NCBI GenBank assembly: GCA_036365515.1
Contig: CM070874.1
Span: 49,730,583 to 49,794,582, forward strand
DNA length: 64,000 bases
Reading direction: 5' to 3'
Source: Torymus aiolomorphi
Lineage: Eukaryota > Arthropoda > Insecta > Hymenoptera > Torymidae
The position numbers and the translations under genes were made by a program. The notes beneath the pieces are model-generated. The model was not told the DNA's origin and searched no databases. It worked only from the letters and a program-made list of their open reading frames with translations. How positions within the stretch are numbered: the first letter of the stretch is position 1; each line of letters opens with the position of its first letter. Shown in pieces: positions 12,750-23,954 of this stretch.

Positions 12750-13158
12750 AAGAGACAACATTAAACTATAGTTTAATGACTCATGAAGTTTTCAAAATAT
12801 TGGGATTTGCGGACTAATTTCCGTATTCTATGGAAAAAATTCTATTAAAAAAAATTTATATAATAAATAAATATCAAACTTAAAATCTATAGATTATGTA
12901 TTGATGACCCCCTTTAAGCCAAAATTGAGTATTATCTTGAATTCAATTAATGTTTTTTAGGAACAACTTTATTTGAAAATTGACTCATATTCAAGAATGT
13001 CAGTTCCAATTTCATATATTGTGCATGAAGCGTCTTCACTATATAAGTTCTGAAAAAAATCTGTCAGTATCACTATTGGTCGATATGGTCTAAAATTGTT
13101 CGCTCCTAGCGCGCCACCATTCAACATCCGATCAAACTCGCTGAGCAATGATTCTCAC
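12750..13158. other. Non-coding stretch
   Basis: AT-rich; no gene, repeat or RNA recognised. Confidence 0.35.
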
Positions 13159-13327
13159 AGTGAATCCACATTGCATGCCGTATGCTTATGCCGTATGCGT
13201 TTACTACTCGTTGACTTTCCCGCTGATTGGCTGTTTTTTAAAGCTCAGCCAATCAGCAGGGAAGTCTGCGAGTAGTAAACGCATACGGCATACGGCATAG
13301 GCATACGGCATGCAATGTGGATTCACT
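13159..13327. mobile_element. Small palindromic MITE (GAATCCACATTGC ends)
   Basis: AGTGAATCCACATTGCATGC at the left is repeated inverted at the right. Arms carry GCCGTATGC repeats and pair to the centre (CTGATTGGCTG / CAGCCAATCAG). The terminal block matches the MITE at 1436-1684 but the inner repeats differ. No target duplication was seen. Confidence 0.6.
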
Positions 13328-13491
13328 GTCAACAACACAAGGTACCGCTTACCCTGGCTACGTCTGTGATAAAACCGGCTGCGCGCGTGCTCCAACCAAA
13401 GGAACGTGGAAGCTTTTTTCGTCCTATCTCGGTGCTTCTTCTCAGCTTCCTCTCTACTTGGCGTTATTCACAGAGCCTCGTCACACATATA

Positions 13492-13494
<3 letters not shown>

Positions 13495-13586
<92 letters not shown>
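13495..13586. repeat. CT microsatellite, about 92 bp
   Basis: Uninterrupted (CT)46-type run; reading frames through it encode only Ser-Leu or Arg-Glu repeats. Confidence 0.95.
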
Positions 13587-13590
<4 letters not shown>

Positions 13591-14339
13591 GCTGATGATG
13601 TGGCAAAACACGTTGCTTTCCTGCTATAATACATTGAGGTCCGACACGCTGTATAGCATAATACGTCGGAGCAAGTAAGATGTGGCTGCCCCGGCTGCTC
13701 CGTTGGGCCGTTGCTCGTTTCTCCAACTTTTCCCCCACATCAATGCGAGGGCCGAGGTGGGAGAGGCCGAGTGGCTAAAGAGTGATTTCATTTGCGTAAT
13801 AATTAGCAGTAAAGCCAATGTTTTTGTAAATTATAAATAAAATTCTGTTGAGTAATGTGTTTTTATTAGCTAATTGTAGATTTCTTTTTTGTATAACTTA
13901 AGTTTGAGAAAACTTATTTTATTAACTCTTATTTCATTAAAATACTCTTGAGGATCATTTTAATTAAAAAACAAAGTTGTATGATTTTCATGTAAGTGCA
14001 TATTGCAAAGAAATTAAGTAATTGGTAATAAGAATTAATTATAGTTTATGAAAATATTTTATATTCTTTAACGCATTAAAAATAAAATAATTAGATTATT
14101 TTTATAAATAAGTTTCTTCTATTAAGACATTTTATCTCAAACAAGTATTTAATCTCAAAAATGAATTTTTTGAATCAAGGAAGTAACCGGTAACGCCATA
14201 TGTTTTGTGTGCAGCGCATTATCTAAGCTTTAAAAGACGGCCACCAAAATGGGCGCCACCTGTCTCTTAGCAGCAGGGCTGAGCTAAGCGGCCCAGCAGC
14301 CGCCGCCGCCCGCCATGCCCATGAGTAGCGTCCGTCCAG
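13587..14339. other. Non-coding stretch
   Basis: AT-rich after 13780. A GGCCGAGTGGCTAAAG block near 13762 resembles the start of a Leu/Ser tRNA, but the rest of a tRNA is absent. Confidence 0.35.
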
Positions 14340-14553
14340 GAGCCTTTCTGCAGACGACGCAGAGCACGGAGCAGGGCACGGAGCAGAGCACGGCGCCTAT
14401 TGTATTTCCTCCTTACAATACGTTCAGTTCAACTGTTCATTTCCGTCGAATACATTGTGAATATATCTATATATACTTATGTACATAGATGTATTCACAA
14501 TGTATTCGACGGAACTGAACAACTGAACTGAATCTATTGTAGAAAGGCTCCAC
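14340..14553. mobile_element. Short inverted-repeat element
   Basis: GGAGCCTTTCTGCAG at the left pairs with CTATTGTAGAAAGGCTCC at the right. A second inverted pair lies inside (TTCCGTCGAATACATTGTGA with its inverse, about 14440-14515), and GAGCACGGAGCA repeats sit in the left arm. It adjoins the gypsy 5' LTR by about 130 bases. Confidence 0.45.
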
Positions 14554-14683
14554 ACTCCACACGGACTCCACAGGCGGAACAGGCGCAGATTATAGATGGT
14601 GCTTTATAAGTTTTTACAATCGCAATTCGCAATTTTTCAAACTTCCGGTTTCCGGACGCAGAGGGCGCATGTGCACTATTTGG

Positions 14684-16137
14684 TGTTATGAACTGCATTT
14701 GCGTAAACGAGTCGTGCAACTCATAAAGGCAATTCTACAATAGAACCTTGAATACTGATTTCTGATGAGAGTTAAATAAAATAATAAATAAAATAATAAT
14801 AATGGAATGCGTTCCTATAACAATCTCGATCCAAAATTCTAATAGTAGAATCTATATATTAATTAGTTAATTAACTAAGTTATAAATAAGTAATTAACAA
14901 TAACTCGAATAGGAATCGATGATAAACAAGCGATAATGAATTTATTAACTAATTACAAATAGTAATTGCGCCCGCGTAATTAAACTATCAATGGCAAGGT
15001 CAACGCGCTAACGAACAAATTGAGATTAGCAATAAAACTAAATAAATAATAATTACGTCATAATAATTAGCGATTTGATAAATAACGGCAGGCGTAATAA
15101 TAATTAATTAGGGAAGCTCGCTCAGGTATGAAGAAGCTCTGTTACAGAAATTCCCAAGGACAGCCAGCAGCTCGAGAAACAATTCAAGGACAAACAAAAG
15201 ACGTGAACGCTTCCGAGAATCAATTAGCGAAGGGCTCGAGGAAACTTAATCCACTTCGAGGTCGACAGTTTCAGTAATGCATCAACGGTCGAACCAAGAA
15301 TGCGTAAACACTTGTTGGAATCCATTAGGCTAAGGAAAGGATTAACGGACAGGCCAGGCATGCGTAAACAGTTCTCAGAATCCATTAGTGCCAACGGTCA
15401 CCCGACAAGAGACAAACAATTCCCAGAACTATGGCGCAATGGCGCAACAACCTAACGGCCCGAGCCATCGTCAACAGCCAATCACAGACTAGCGGCGTCC
15501 CGCGCCACTGGAGGGAGGCGGTCCGTCATCCGCTGCTCATCGCTCTCGACCCTGTTTTCTGGTCTAAGGCCCCTCCATCGCCACTCTCCCCACTTGGGAG
15601 TGGGGGAAGGCTTCTAAGGTAATCTGGCGTCCTACAGCTTCTACACCATACTGCCTCCCACTACCAACCTGAAGCTGCCGACCAATAGCGTTTCTTCTAG
15701 AATCCTTGTCAACGGCCTGAGGTCCCCGTTAGGGGTATAAAAGAAGAGCCCCGAGCCGCCAGAGTCAGTCGCTACCGAGCACATGAGACGCTTAGTAGTT
15801 AGAGCTTGGGTCGTTATCAATATATTTGGTACTCTGCTGCACTTTGTGCATGTTGCGCCCAGAAGCTTCAAATAGTCAAAGTCATTCTACGCATTTTGCA
15901 ATTGTATAGAGTCACGGTCAAAAGTCTATCTGTTTGTTAAAGTTCATAAAGTACTTAATTAATTTAATAAACCTCAAGTTAAAGTTATTTTTCTCGAGTT
16001 CGAGTTTTATTTAAATTCCCGCAACTCTGTGCGCTTTAGCGCTTAATTGAGCAAACGATTCCACGTTCCGACTGGTCAACTTGGCGACCATTGCAGAAGC
16101 ACCTTTCTGCTCGCCGAGTCCGACTTGGGTCGTAACA
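14684..16137 (+). repeat. 5' LTR of the gypsy element
   Basis: 1454 bp, starting TGTTATGAACTGC and ending GGGTCGTAACA (short inverted TGTTA/TAACA ends). It is nearly identical to 25616-26394 over the shared part, and the solo LTR has the same start and end. Internal near-repeats of an ATGCGTAAACA...CAGAATCCATTA block lie at 15299-15390. A polyadenylation signal AATAAA is at 15966-15971. The short reading frame at 15431 recurs in all three LTR copies and is not a gene. Confidence 0.92.
15736..15770 (+). promoter_or_regulatory. LTR core promoter (TATA box and initiator)
   Basis: TATAAAAG at 15736-15743 is followed about 30 bases later by TCAGTC at 15765-15770, a classic arthropod initiator. 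The same pair is present in the 3' LTR (near 25994) and the solo LTR (near 43843). This would set the R region start near 15767. Confidence 0.75.
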
Positions 16138-16142
16138 AATTT

Positions 16143-16160
16143 TGGTGACACGGTGGGATT
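16143..16160 (+). promoter_or_regulatory. Primer-binding-like site
   Basis: TGGTGACACGGTGGGATT starts five bases after the LTR, where reverse transcription would be primed. It begins TGG, as expected for pairing with a tRNA CCA end, and ends GTGGGATT like sites matching some leucine tRNAs, but it appears about one base short. The tRNA is not identified with confidence. Confidence 0.5.
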
Positions 16161-16661
16161 GCTCATGGAGTTGTGAAGGAAAAGGACATTTCCGGAGGAG
16201 TTCAAGAATTGTGTTCCGTCGAAGGTTTTAAACCGTGGTTTCCCTTGGAGCTTGGGCGAATGCCGGAGCATCAGATTGGGTAACTGAGTCCACGGCAGCG
16301 ACAAGGAAGACATCCTCAGCCAATAGACGGTTACGTAGCTCCTCCGAACACACGGGAAAGCAGACCTGATTCAAGGTTCGGGAGCGGCACCAACGAGGTA
16401 ACTCCAAGGCCGGCTGCTGGGCGCCGGTCATCCACACCTGGACACCAGTACCAACTCCGTTCGGGACGTCACCTGCGATCTCTCCACTGCCTGTCCACTC
16501 TCCCTCACTGCAGGCATTGTCGAGGCCATTAACGAATCAACAACGTCAGCTACAAGTCTTCAGCGCCAACTACGAGTCATCAGTTCCTGTTCGAGGCATC
16601 GAGGTCACCGACAAATAATTAGAGCTAAGTATCCTGAGTGAGCGAGCGCGTAATTTTGAAA

Positions 16662-17819
16662 ATGTCTAATAACAGTGAAATACCCCCCGGTTTCGCGCTG
16701 GCTGCGGATGATTTAACAATAGCAAACGCGAATAAAGAACTAGTTCGTAATCCTTTGCACGGTTTAGCGTTGCCAGGTGCGTTAGATTTGAGTGGAACTA
16801 GCGACAGAGGGTCAAATCCGGGGTTAATAAGACCACAGCGAGCATCTGCCTCTAGCAACAGAGATAATTCCGCTTCTCGCGATTCTATAATTAGAGAAGA
16901 ACCGCGAATTAGCTATAAAAAAACTACTGAAGTAGCACGGATCCTCCTCGAATTCAACGGAAAAAATATCTCGGTGAATCGTTTCATGAGGGAGTGCAAG
17001 GAGGCAGAGGTTTTTGTTAATCCGAGTGATAGAGATTTCTTTTTTGAAATTAGTAAAATCACGCATCACCAGGGAAGCTAGCGATTACCTCCAATTTAAA
17101 ACCTTCGATAATTTGAATCAGTTATTAACAGAGCTAAAGGAAGTTTTTGCACCTAGTCAAAATCTGCCTCAGATCCAAACGGATTTGGCACGCGTGAAAC
17201 AGGATAAGCAGGAGAAGGTTTCGGAGTTGGGTTAAGGGTAAAAAGAATTTTACAAAAAGCGCAGGAATTAATTAATGAAAATTTTAGTCCTGCTATAGCA
17301 CGCGGCATGATGGAGGGGACAGTTACTATCGCGGTCGAATGCTTTGTCTTGGGATTGGATTCTGAAATCGCGGCTCAAATGATAGGGAAAACCTTGCACA
17401 CCCTTGAAGCAGCTATTAACGCAGCAATAACCTGTGAACGTCACGTTCAACAAAGAAGGGAACTGCATGGCGACGTTCCAGACAGCCGCAAAAGGGCATA
17501 TTGTCACGTAGCCGACCCGAGGGATGACCCCTCTCCTAACAAAAAACCAAGGTGTTACAGATGTAGGGAATTAGGTCATATTGCGCGGCGTTGTCGACAG
17601 GGGGTTGATGGAGGCACCTTTTGCAATTATTGTAAGCGTGAGGGACATACCTATGATTCATGTGGGACGCGACGACAGAATTTTTCTAACACGGGTTATT
17701 CCCCAGACAGGAATTACTTACCTATTGTTAATTATCCTCAAAATCAGGTTCCCGTTAACGATCCTCGTCGTTTAAACTCGAATGCGGTTCGTCAGGCGGG
17801 CACGATGGCGAACCCTTAA
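16662..17819 (+). pseudogene. gypsy gag, frameshifted
   Basis: Encodes the structural Gag protein that packages element RNA. I took ATG 16662 as the start; the frame opens earlier only with a GTG. The N-terminal part runs to 17081, but similarity continues in the next frame from about 17060, and the frame changes back near 17230, so two indels break it. The last part carries two zinc knuckles, CYRCRELGHIARRC and CNYCKREGHTYDSC (near 17550-17660), which bind RNA. The pol frame is open from 17732 and lies -1 relative to gag, so expression of pol by -1 frameshifting in 17732-17819 is likely. Confidence 0.85.
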
Positions 17820-19456
17820 AACCTAAATTATCAAGTGTCCCGACCCGCGCTGTTATCGTTGCCACCAGTTCCACCGAGAGGATAAATTCACCCTTTGTCA
17901 CAATCGAAAGTAATGATCTAGCTGTCAATAGGCCGCGATTTCTTATTGGTACGGGATCAGAACTTAATATTATTAAGCGCGGCTTGCTAAAAAGCAAAAT
18001 GCCTATTTATAAAGATAATTTATACCGACTCGTCGGAATAAGTGAAAGCTTGGTTCTGACCGAAGGATATGTTAGGATAAAGCTCAATGGGATCCCCTGT
18101 AGACTTAATATTGTGCCGGATGATTTTCCTATAAGGGCTGATGGAATTCTTGGGGTGGAATTCTTAAAGGAGCAAAAAGCGACTCTATCTTTTGACGATG
18201 ACGTATTCCTTTACGGAGATACACGCGGTCCAGCCCCTTTTATTGATCATAACACTCATTACCTACCTGCTAGAACTAAATCCTTAATTCAGATCTCCGT
18301 TCAGAATTCCACCCGGTCTACAGGTTATATACCAAAAATAAATGCGGGGCCTGGGGTTTTCATTGGAGAATGCCTGGTCACTAATAAGAACGGAAAAATG
18401 AATGTATTCGCGATCAATACTACCACAGAAGAGATGAATATTATTATACCGCCCATTGAACTAGAAGGTTATGATTGTACTTTAAAACCTGTGCGCGCCA
18501 TTAGAACAATAAACAAAGGTGAAACCGAGGCAGAGCTACAGCTCAGAATAGATAAGATTTTGGAATTACTCGATTTAAAAGATCTCGATCAGGAAGAAAG
18601 AGGTAGTATAGTTAAACTCGTGTCAGAATTTCCCTGCCAGTTTCATTTGCCTAAGAATAAGTTAAGTAAAACTACTATAGTTACCCACAAAATTCCTACT
18701 ACCAATGATATTCCTATTAATGTAAAACAATACCGGTATCCGCCTCACTTAAGGGACATAGTTCAGAAGCAGGTTCAGGAATTAATCGATAACGACATAG
18801 TAGAAGAATCCGAATCGCCTTACAATTCTCCATTGTGGATTGTTCCCAAAAAACCTGATTCGCAGGGAAATAAAAGATGGCGTTTAGTTATAGATTTTCG
18901 GGCTCTCAACGAGAAAACCATCGCTTCCGCTTATCCCCTTCCCAATATAACGGAAATTCTTGATCAATTAGGAAGAAGTAAATATTTTTCAACTCTCGAT
19001 TTGGCTTCGGGTTTTCATCAAGTGCCAATTGATCCATCAGACGCTCCTAAGACTGCGTTTTCAACTCCATTTAATCATTTACAGTACAAAAGAATGCCCA
19101 TGGGGTTAAAGGGTTCCCCCGCCACGTTTCAGGCTCTCATGGATAAGGTACTGAGCGGGCTGTAGGGTATTGAGTTGTTCATCTATATGGATGACATAGT
19201 AATATACGCCGAATCCTTAGAGGATCATACTCGGAAGACAAAGAAATTGTTTGGGAGATTAAGAACTGCCGGTCTCACCCTGCAGCCCGATAAGTGTTTT
19301 TTCCTCCGCAAAGAAGTTGTTTACTTAGGGCACATCATATCCGAACAGGGGGTGAAACCCGATCCTCGTAAGGTTCAGGCCGTCTCTGAATTCCCGCGTC
19401 CAAAGAATGCTAAAAATATCAAACAATTTTTAAGGTTTAGCTGGGTATTACCGTAG
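17732..19456 (+). pseudogene. gypsy pol: protease and reverse transcriptase, interrupted
   Basis: The aspartic protease part surrounds 17942-18000, where the expected Asp-Thr-Gly active site reads GTGSELN: the aspartate codon position (17948-17950) is GGT, glycine. RT follows, with WRLVIDFRALN, YFSTLDLASGFHQ and the catalytic YMDD (near 19185). An in-frame TAG at 19163-19165 cuts the protein just before YMDD, and an indel near 19430 shifts the frame to a stop at 19454-19456. The enzyme copies element RNA to DNA. These lesions, with the lost protease aspartate, mean no functional Pol is made. Confidence 0.9.
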
Positions 19457-20522
19457 GTTCATTCCTGACTTTGCTCAAATTGTCAGGCCCCTCCATTCAC
19501 TTTTGCAAAAGGATAAACGCTTTTTATGGGGAAACGCGCAAGAGAATGCTTTCATCACCCTAAAACAAACACTCTGTTCCAACCCCATCCTAGAATATCC
19601 AGATTTCAATAAACCATTTGTTGTAACGACTGACGCGTCCAATTATGCTTTGGGTGGTGTCTTGAGTCAGGGCCCGATAGGAAGGGATCTTCCAATTGCC
19701 TACACGTCAAAGCCTCTAGTTAGCGCAGAACTAAGATACACAACCACAGAGAAAGAATTACTAGCTGTAATGCATGCAGTGAAGCAGTTTAGACCGAATC
19801 TCTATGGCAGGGAATTTACGCTAGTAACTGATGATCATAGACCATTATTATGGCTAAATAAATTAAGAGATCCTATTGGAAGGGTGGAACGTTGGAAAAT
19901 ATTATTAAGGGAATATAATTACGACATTGTTCATAAACCGGGAAAAATAAACATGAACGCGGATGCACTGTCCAGAAACCCTATACCTATTCTTCCAATA
20001 CCCACAGGTCCCGTTGACTCTGATCTAGAGGAATTGTTCCCAGAAACTAACATCGAAAGACTATTTCTAATTAATCATGCTGAGTCAGGTCATAAGGGAC
20101 AAGATTCCGAAGGATCAGAGAATTCCAATCATTCCTATACCCCGACTAGACAAGACGATAGGCCAATGAACACTGACGGACGGACTGATGGACTTAGCAC
20201 TGTCTCCTCAACAGAAGAGACAGCGGTCATCGTATATCATGACCGAGGTAGCTCTAGTGAAAGTCCGGTTGTAAGGGTCGTGGCTGATGTCCTCTCAAGA
20301 GAGGAGAATAGAGTAGGGAGACCGGTCGTGGATATCGCGGCCGATGCCCTGAAAAATGGAAGATTTAGTGTTAGGAATAGTCCGGTTTCAAGCAATGTTA
20401 CCGATGTCTCTGAGTGTGCTGGGGGGCTCGGGGGATGTGTGAACCTGGAGCGAAGTACTCCCACATATTTCAGAGAGAATGCCGGGGGCCTACGGGAAAA
20501 TTCCCATCAAGAAACCCTGTAG
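19440..20522 (+). pseudogene. gypsy pol: RNase H region
   Basis: Continues pol in a new frame after the indel near 19430. Motifs typical of Ty3/gypsy RNase H are clear: VTTDASNYALGGVL, TEKELLAVMHAVKQFR, LVTDDHRPLLWL and MNADALSR (up to about 19980). RNase H degrades the RNA strand during reverse transcription. After residue ~165 the sequence becomes a low-complexity, charged linker rich in Asp, Glu, Ser and Arg without a recognisable fold. The frame ends at 20522; similarity to a second copy of the linker continues in another frame. Confidence 0.88.
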
Positions 20523-20690
20523 GCGAACCAAGGCCAGTCACGAGGAGTACAACCGATGATCTCACGTGCGCTGGGGGGCTCGAGGGATATGTGAACCTAG
20601 AGCGAAGTACTTCCACGTACGTTGAGAATGATAGAGCCGGGGACCCACAGGAAAATTCCTATCAAGAAATCCCGTCAGGCGAAAATAGGG
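20416..20690 (+). repeat. Duplicated segment in the gypsy pol linker
   Basis: Two diverged copies of a roughly 120-base unit (about 20416-20530 and 20568-20690) share GGGGGGCTCG, GTGAACCTGGAGCGAAGTAC and GGAAAATTCC blocks. It lies between RNase H and the macrodomain-like part, a region expanding by tandem duplication. Confidence 0.7.
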
Positions 20691-20859
20691 TTGAGAGGAT
20701 GCAGACAAAGGTTCAAGGGGAGGTTGATCTCCAAGAACCAATAACAGATAACCTTAACAGTGTATCCGACGATTCTGGGGATGAATTAGAAAATGAAATT
20801 ATTGGAATAAAAACCTATGAGATTCGGTCTTCTGTTGTCACGGGTTAATCCCCTAACAC

Positions 20860-20975
20860 ACAGTCCTATGTGGACAACAGTACAGAGTCCTATGTGCACA
20901 ACAACACACGGTCCTATGTGGACAGCAACGCACAGCCTTATGTAGACCATGACGCCCAGTCCTATGTGGACGATC
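20860..20975 (+). repeat. 24-bp tandem repeat, about five copies
   Basis: Five diverged copies of a unit containing CAGTCCTATGTGGACAAC. The period is 24 bases, eight codons, so in one frame each copy encodes an octapeptide with a conserved SYVD/SYVH core. The frame is separated from the preceding linker by an in-frame TAA at 20846-20848. Confidence 0.75.
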
Positions 20976-20991
20976 CGATACACAAAACACC

Positions 20992-21534
20992 GTGCTCAAT
21001 GGACCACACAACACCATACACAAAACCCAACCCCACCTAAACCTGACTCCGCCTATCGCGAATAGAATAGATCAGGTCTTAGTCATAACTTCCGTCGACT
21101 ACTCCCGGAGCCAACTTCTAATGAGGAAAGATAATGTCGCGCATTTTATGTTAGTAGATTGCGAAATAAGTACCCCTATTTGCCAACAGTTAGCAGATTT
21201 AGAAATGATAAATATCGAAAAATTAAAGACAGAACCCATTGGTATAGGCGCGGTAGTACAGACAAATTTATCTAATGGAAAGATTATATATTCATTATTT
21301 ATAAAGGAAAAGTCGAACGAGATAGCTACCGCGGCCATAATAGTTCAATGCTTAGATTCCCTCCGAACCGCGATGATTGAGGAGAAAGTAAATTCGGTTA
21401 GCATTTCAAAAGTTGGGGACGGGTTGGAAAAAAAATCATTGGTTACCTATAGAAATAACTTTGCGAGCGCATTGGAAAACCGGACCTCCGAAACTAACCA
21501 TTTGCACGGGGGAAGTAATTGTCCCATCTCCTGA
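20992..21534 (+). pseudogene. gypsy pol: macrodomain-like segment before integrase
   Basis: A 180-codon frame that is not part of the standard RT/RNase H/integrase set. The segment with DNVAHFMLVDCEIS, then GIGAVVQ, IIYSLFIKEKS and SVSISKVGDGLEK follows the order of motifs in macrodomains of the OARD1/TARG1 type (AHC.S.DF.MGAGIA, YLITK, S.PRIGCGLD), which bind or remove ADP-ribose. The lysine of the TARG1 active site may be kept (FIKEK), while the aspartate after GxGL is glutamate. This comparison is from memory of the family, not a search. The C-terminal part leads into the integrase zinc-binding region through another frame change. Confidence 0.5.
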
Positions 21535-21818
21535 CGATAGACTAGGAATTATTGGCGAGGCCCACGATTCAGCTATTGGGGCTACAAAGGCATCGCGAAA
21601 ATTTATCACCGCGTACGCGAACGATACTTTTGGCCTGGAATAAAGGAAGATATATCCGAATATGTTAGAACTTGCGAGGAATGTCAAAAAAGGAAACTAG
21701 TTCGAGTAAAAACCAAGCAGCCGATGAGGATTACTGCAACCCCTAGCAAAGCATTCGAAGTCTTAGAAATGGATATCGTAGGGCCCTTACCTGTAACTGT
21801 AGCCGGGAATAAATATAT
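21535..21818 (+). pseudogene. gypsy integrase, N-terminal part
   Basis: Holds the His-His-Cys-Cys zinc-binding region (Cys pair in VRTCEECQKRK near 21670) and the first catalytic aspartate in MDIVGPLP (near 21770). A one-base change near 21578 shifts the frame inside the zinc region. The gene is then cut at 21818 by the inserted transposon. Confidence 0.85.
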
Positions 21819-23954
21819 GGGAGCGTCCAGCAGAAACGGGCCACCGAGCGCGCGCGGTGCCTTTTTTCGCGTAAAAGGAGCTCTGTTTAACTCGTTCATA
21901 ATCGTATGCTGCGTCTTTGAAAAAAAAACAAGGACCTACATCGATAGATTTTTTCCTGCTCTTTCCAATGGTGCCATTGTTTTTATTGCGAAATGCGTTC
22001 TTCCGGACGAAAACTCGAGTTGAATATTGAAAGCCATTTTTCTCAAAGTATATCATGTTTTTTTCAAAATAAACTACACCATTGGAAAGTACAACTCATA
22101 AGCTTCAAAACCCTATCTTGGAGAAGTTGGAGAAATAAAGGGTTTAAAAGTAACAACATGAAAAAGACAGCGCCGAGGGTCCGCGCGAGCCCCTCGCGCC
22201 CGTGCGTACGGCACGTGTAAGTGCATGCTCTATTCAATTCGCTAATAATCGTGTACCAAGTCTCTGAAAAAAGAACTAAGGACATATATCGATAGATTTT
22301 TTCCTGCTCTTTCCAATGGTGCTATTATTTTTATTCCGAAATGCTTCTGTTCGGGATTAGTACCCGAAGTGCCCGCTAGATGGCAAGCACCAAGCGCGTT
22401 ACCTTCAATGAAAAACATCACCCCGCGGACTTAACTAGAGTCCTGCGTCGCCCACTAGCCAGGTGCTTTATGCACATGCCTTATTACTTTGCCCCTTTGT
22501 CTTATTGCCTTAATAAAAAAAAGCTTAATAAAATGTCTAAGATTTTAAATCGTTGCTGTAATCCATTTGATGAAATAAAGCATTCATCGAAACTTAGGTT
22601 TGTTTCCGATAAACTTAGAGCTTGTTATCCGCATTTCACTGATAGAGACAAAATATGCGATTCTTGTCGAATAAAATCTAATGCTCAAATTGAAGAAGAG
22701 AGTGAGATTTCAATACAAGATTCTAAAGAAATTATTTTTAATTTGAAAAAAGACAATACCTGGAACTCAATTGTTTCATTGTATTAAATTATTAAATGAT
22801 GCCAAAAAGTTAGAACTTAAAAGATTTTCAGCGTCAGAAGATTCTCAATTATATCCACCGATCAAAAAAGAAAAAGTACTTAAAACTCAAACAAAGAAAG
22901 AAGCGGATGTCGCAAAAAGGACAATTCTTATAAAATCAAAAAAATGTAAAAAAATTAGAATTTAAAGGAAAAGGTAATATTGTTATGCCAGATTAAACAA
23001 TCTATAAGGTTATTTTAAATTTCTGTTTCACTGCTTTCAGTGCGTTCATGGATATTTTTATGTTTAATATATTATGTTTTTCAAATTTTGTTATATAAAT
23101 GAACAAAGTTCATTGTAATATTATACTAACTGTTACAACTAGATCCACAAAATTATGTCCACGCATTGGCATTGTAAGTTACAAAACATTTTATATTTAC
23201 AAAAAGAAAGGGCGAAATAGCACATCGCGTGTATTAATCCGCCCTTGAGCATAGCGTAAAAAGTTCGGGCAGCCGCTGTCTTTTTGATCTTACTATTTTT
23301 GAACTTTTCATGTTTCAACTTAAAAATATAATATTTTATAGTTTAAGACTTGTACTTTTGAAGAATATAATTCATTTTGAAGAAAAGACTGATATTTTAT
23401 TGAAAAAATAGAGTTTAAACATTCAAATGGAATTTTCAACTAGAAGGAAGCATTTCGGAATAAAAATAATAGCACCATTGGAAAGAGCAGGAAAAAATCT
23501 ATCGATATATGTCCTTAGTTCTTTTTTCAGAGACTTGGTACACGATTATTAGCGTATTGAATAGAGCGTGCACTTAAACGTGCCGTACGCACGGGCGCGA
23601 GGGGCTTTTTCATGTTGTTACTTTTAAACCCTTTATTTCTTCAACTTCTCCAAGATAGGGTTTTGAAGCTTAAGAGTTGTATTTTCCAATGGTGTAGTTT
23701 ATTTTGAAAAAAAACATGATATACTTTGAGAAAAATGGCTTTCAATATTCAACTCGAGTTTTCGTCCGGAAGAACGCGTTTCGCAATAAAAACAATGACG
23801 CAATTGGAAAGAGCAGAAAAAATCTATCGATATAGGTCCTTGGTTTTTTTTTTCAAAGACGCAGCATACGATTATGAGCGAGTTAAACAGAGCGCCTTTT
23901 ACGCGAAAAAAGGCACCGCGCGCGCTCGGTGGCCCGTTTCTGCTGGACGCTCCC
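21819..23954. mobile_element. DNA transposon with ~500-bp inverted repeats inside integrase (Chapaev-like?)
   Basis: Left arm 21819-22346 and right arm about 23448-23954 are inverted copies, ending GGGAGCGTCCAGC / GCTGGACGCTCCC. ATAT flanks both sides (21815-21818, 23955-23958); removing one ATAT brings the two integrase halves into one frame, which independently confirms a 4-bp duplication. Arms contain repeated TCGATAGATTTTTTCCTGC and AAAGAGCAGG motifs. A 4-bp duplication and the Cys-rich ORF inside suggest the CMC/Chapaev group, but no catalytic domain remains. Confidence 0.8.
22380..22965 (+). pseudogene. Truncated transposase-like ORF in the inserted element
   Basis: The frame 22380-22787 encodes 135 residues with a Cys-rich part: RCCNPFDEI near residues 58-66, then LRACYPHF, then KICDSCRIK near 97-105. 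I recall similar CCNP...CDSCRKK N-terminal modules in Chapaev-type transposase-like proteins of insects. A further Lys-rich frame (22771-22965) overlaps it, suggesting a frameshift near 22780. The catalytic part that a transposase needs is missing, so the element is non-autonomous now. Function by similarity only, low certainty. Confidence 0.4.

Noticed and set aside
12511..12817. Several frames with Thr-His or Val-Cys repeats
   Set aside because: Translation of an AC/GT microsatellite.
13315..13738. Ser-Leu or Arg-Glu repeat frames
   Set aside because: Translation of the CT microsatellite.
13755..13800. Possible Leu/Ser tRNA start (GGCCGAGTGGCTAAAG)
   Set aside because: No anticodon arm, variable arm or B box follows; only the A-box-like part is present.
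15431..15622. Reading frame starting MAQWRNNLTARAIV, recurring at 25687 and 43502
   Set aside because: It lies in the same place in all three copies of the gypsy LTR and has no domain; it is non-coding LTR sequence.
20860..20975. CRISPR-like regular repeat
   Set aside because: Head-to-tail 24-bp units without spacers, coding frame kept, inside a retrotransposon of an animal genome.
22064..22285. Short frames in the arms of the integrase-inserted transposon
   Set aside because: Located in inverted-repeat sequence; not conserved between the two arms.
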